Under the pieces are notes generated by a model. It did no database searches. It saw nothing but the letters and a program-made list of their open reading frames with translations, and was not told the origin of the DNA. Made by a program: the position numbers and the translations under genes. This document shows positions 13,666-13,762 of a stretch of DNA of 13,762 nucleotides, in pieces (positions within the stretch are counted from its first letter, which is position 1; every line of letters starts with the position of its first letter). Source of the stretch: JAFNAG01 sp041501225 (GTDB taxonomy: Bacteria > Acidobacteriota > UBA6911); NCBI GenBank assembly GCA_041501225.1, contig JBGQNR010000174.1:1-13762 (forward strand), written 5' to 3'.

Positions 13666-13762
13666 AGGAGCCCGTCCGAGAATTAGGAGGGGTCGCGCGC
13701 ATGGGGCTTGTGGGGCGAGCTCAAGGCGCGAGGAGGAGGCGATGTCGGTGCGCATCGTTGAC
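13666..13762 (+). repeat. Second copy of the 282-bp element's arm, cut by the window end
   Basis: The first 32 bases (13666-13697) are identical to the reverse complement of the right terminus of the 10850-11131 element. The following bases align best with that right arm (shared GCTCAAGGCG block). The GCGATGTCGGTG block sits 73 bp in, against 74 bp in the left arm. The copy continues past the window. Confidence 0.85.

Noticed and set aside
13318..13755. - strand 145-codon open frame at the window end
   Set aside because: Begins inside the repeat copy, has no ribosome binding site and no recognisable domain.

Overview
The window looks like a GC-rich bacterial chromosome segment, most plausibly from an Acidobacteriota member. 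The basis is indirect: the secreted protein families, a FliA-type sigma factor, a RAYT with abundant GC-rich palindromic repeats, and long gene-poor stretches full of dispersed repeats. No rRNA or universal marker gene is present, so the assignment is an inference. Only the first gene is on the + strand together with a small transposase; all other genes are on the - strand.

Layout. (1) 2-4165 +: the 3' part of a giant secreted fibronectin-III-type repeat protein with nine complete 96-residue repeats and a C-terminal fourfold beta-repeat region. (2) 4221-4307 -: tRNA-Leu(CAG) with encoded CCA and a good sigma70-type promoter. (3) 4356-5621 -: an exported TPR protein. (4) 5705-6614: a transposon-like unit with hairpins, two direct repeats carrying GTAG next to GC-rich palindromes, a RAYT/IS200-like HUH transposase (6012-6458 +), and a downstream block of REP-like palindromes. 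(5) 6816-10726 -: four ABC-2 exporter genes (ATPase, permease, ATPase, permease in transcription order). The first ATPase is separated from the other three by a second block of the same REP-like palindromes. (6) 10850-11131: a 282-bp imperfect palindrome with 32-bp terminal inverted repeats. A second copy of its arm runs off the window end at 13666. (7) 11389-12114 -: a secreted protein of unknown function. (8) 12478-12984 -: a sigma-28/FliA-like protein that has regions 3 and 4 but no region 2. (9) 12985-13762: a gene-free stretch with a consensus-quality sigma54 promoter (13577-13592 +) pointing into the second repeat copy.

How the parts relate. The three contiguous ABC genes are tightly packed (a 4-bp GTGA overlap and an 8-bp gap) and surely co-transcribed; the leading ATPase probably belongs to the same transcript or system. 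The RAYT is the natural candidate to mobilise the palindromes on either side of it and inside the ABC cluster. The most unusual items are the long inverted-repeat element present in two copies, the region-2-less sigma factor, the orphan sigma54 promoter, and the two classes of RAYT-associated palindrome.
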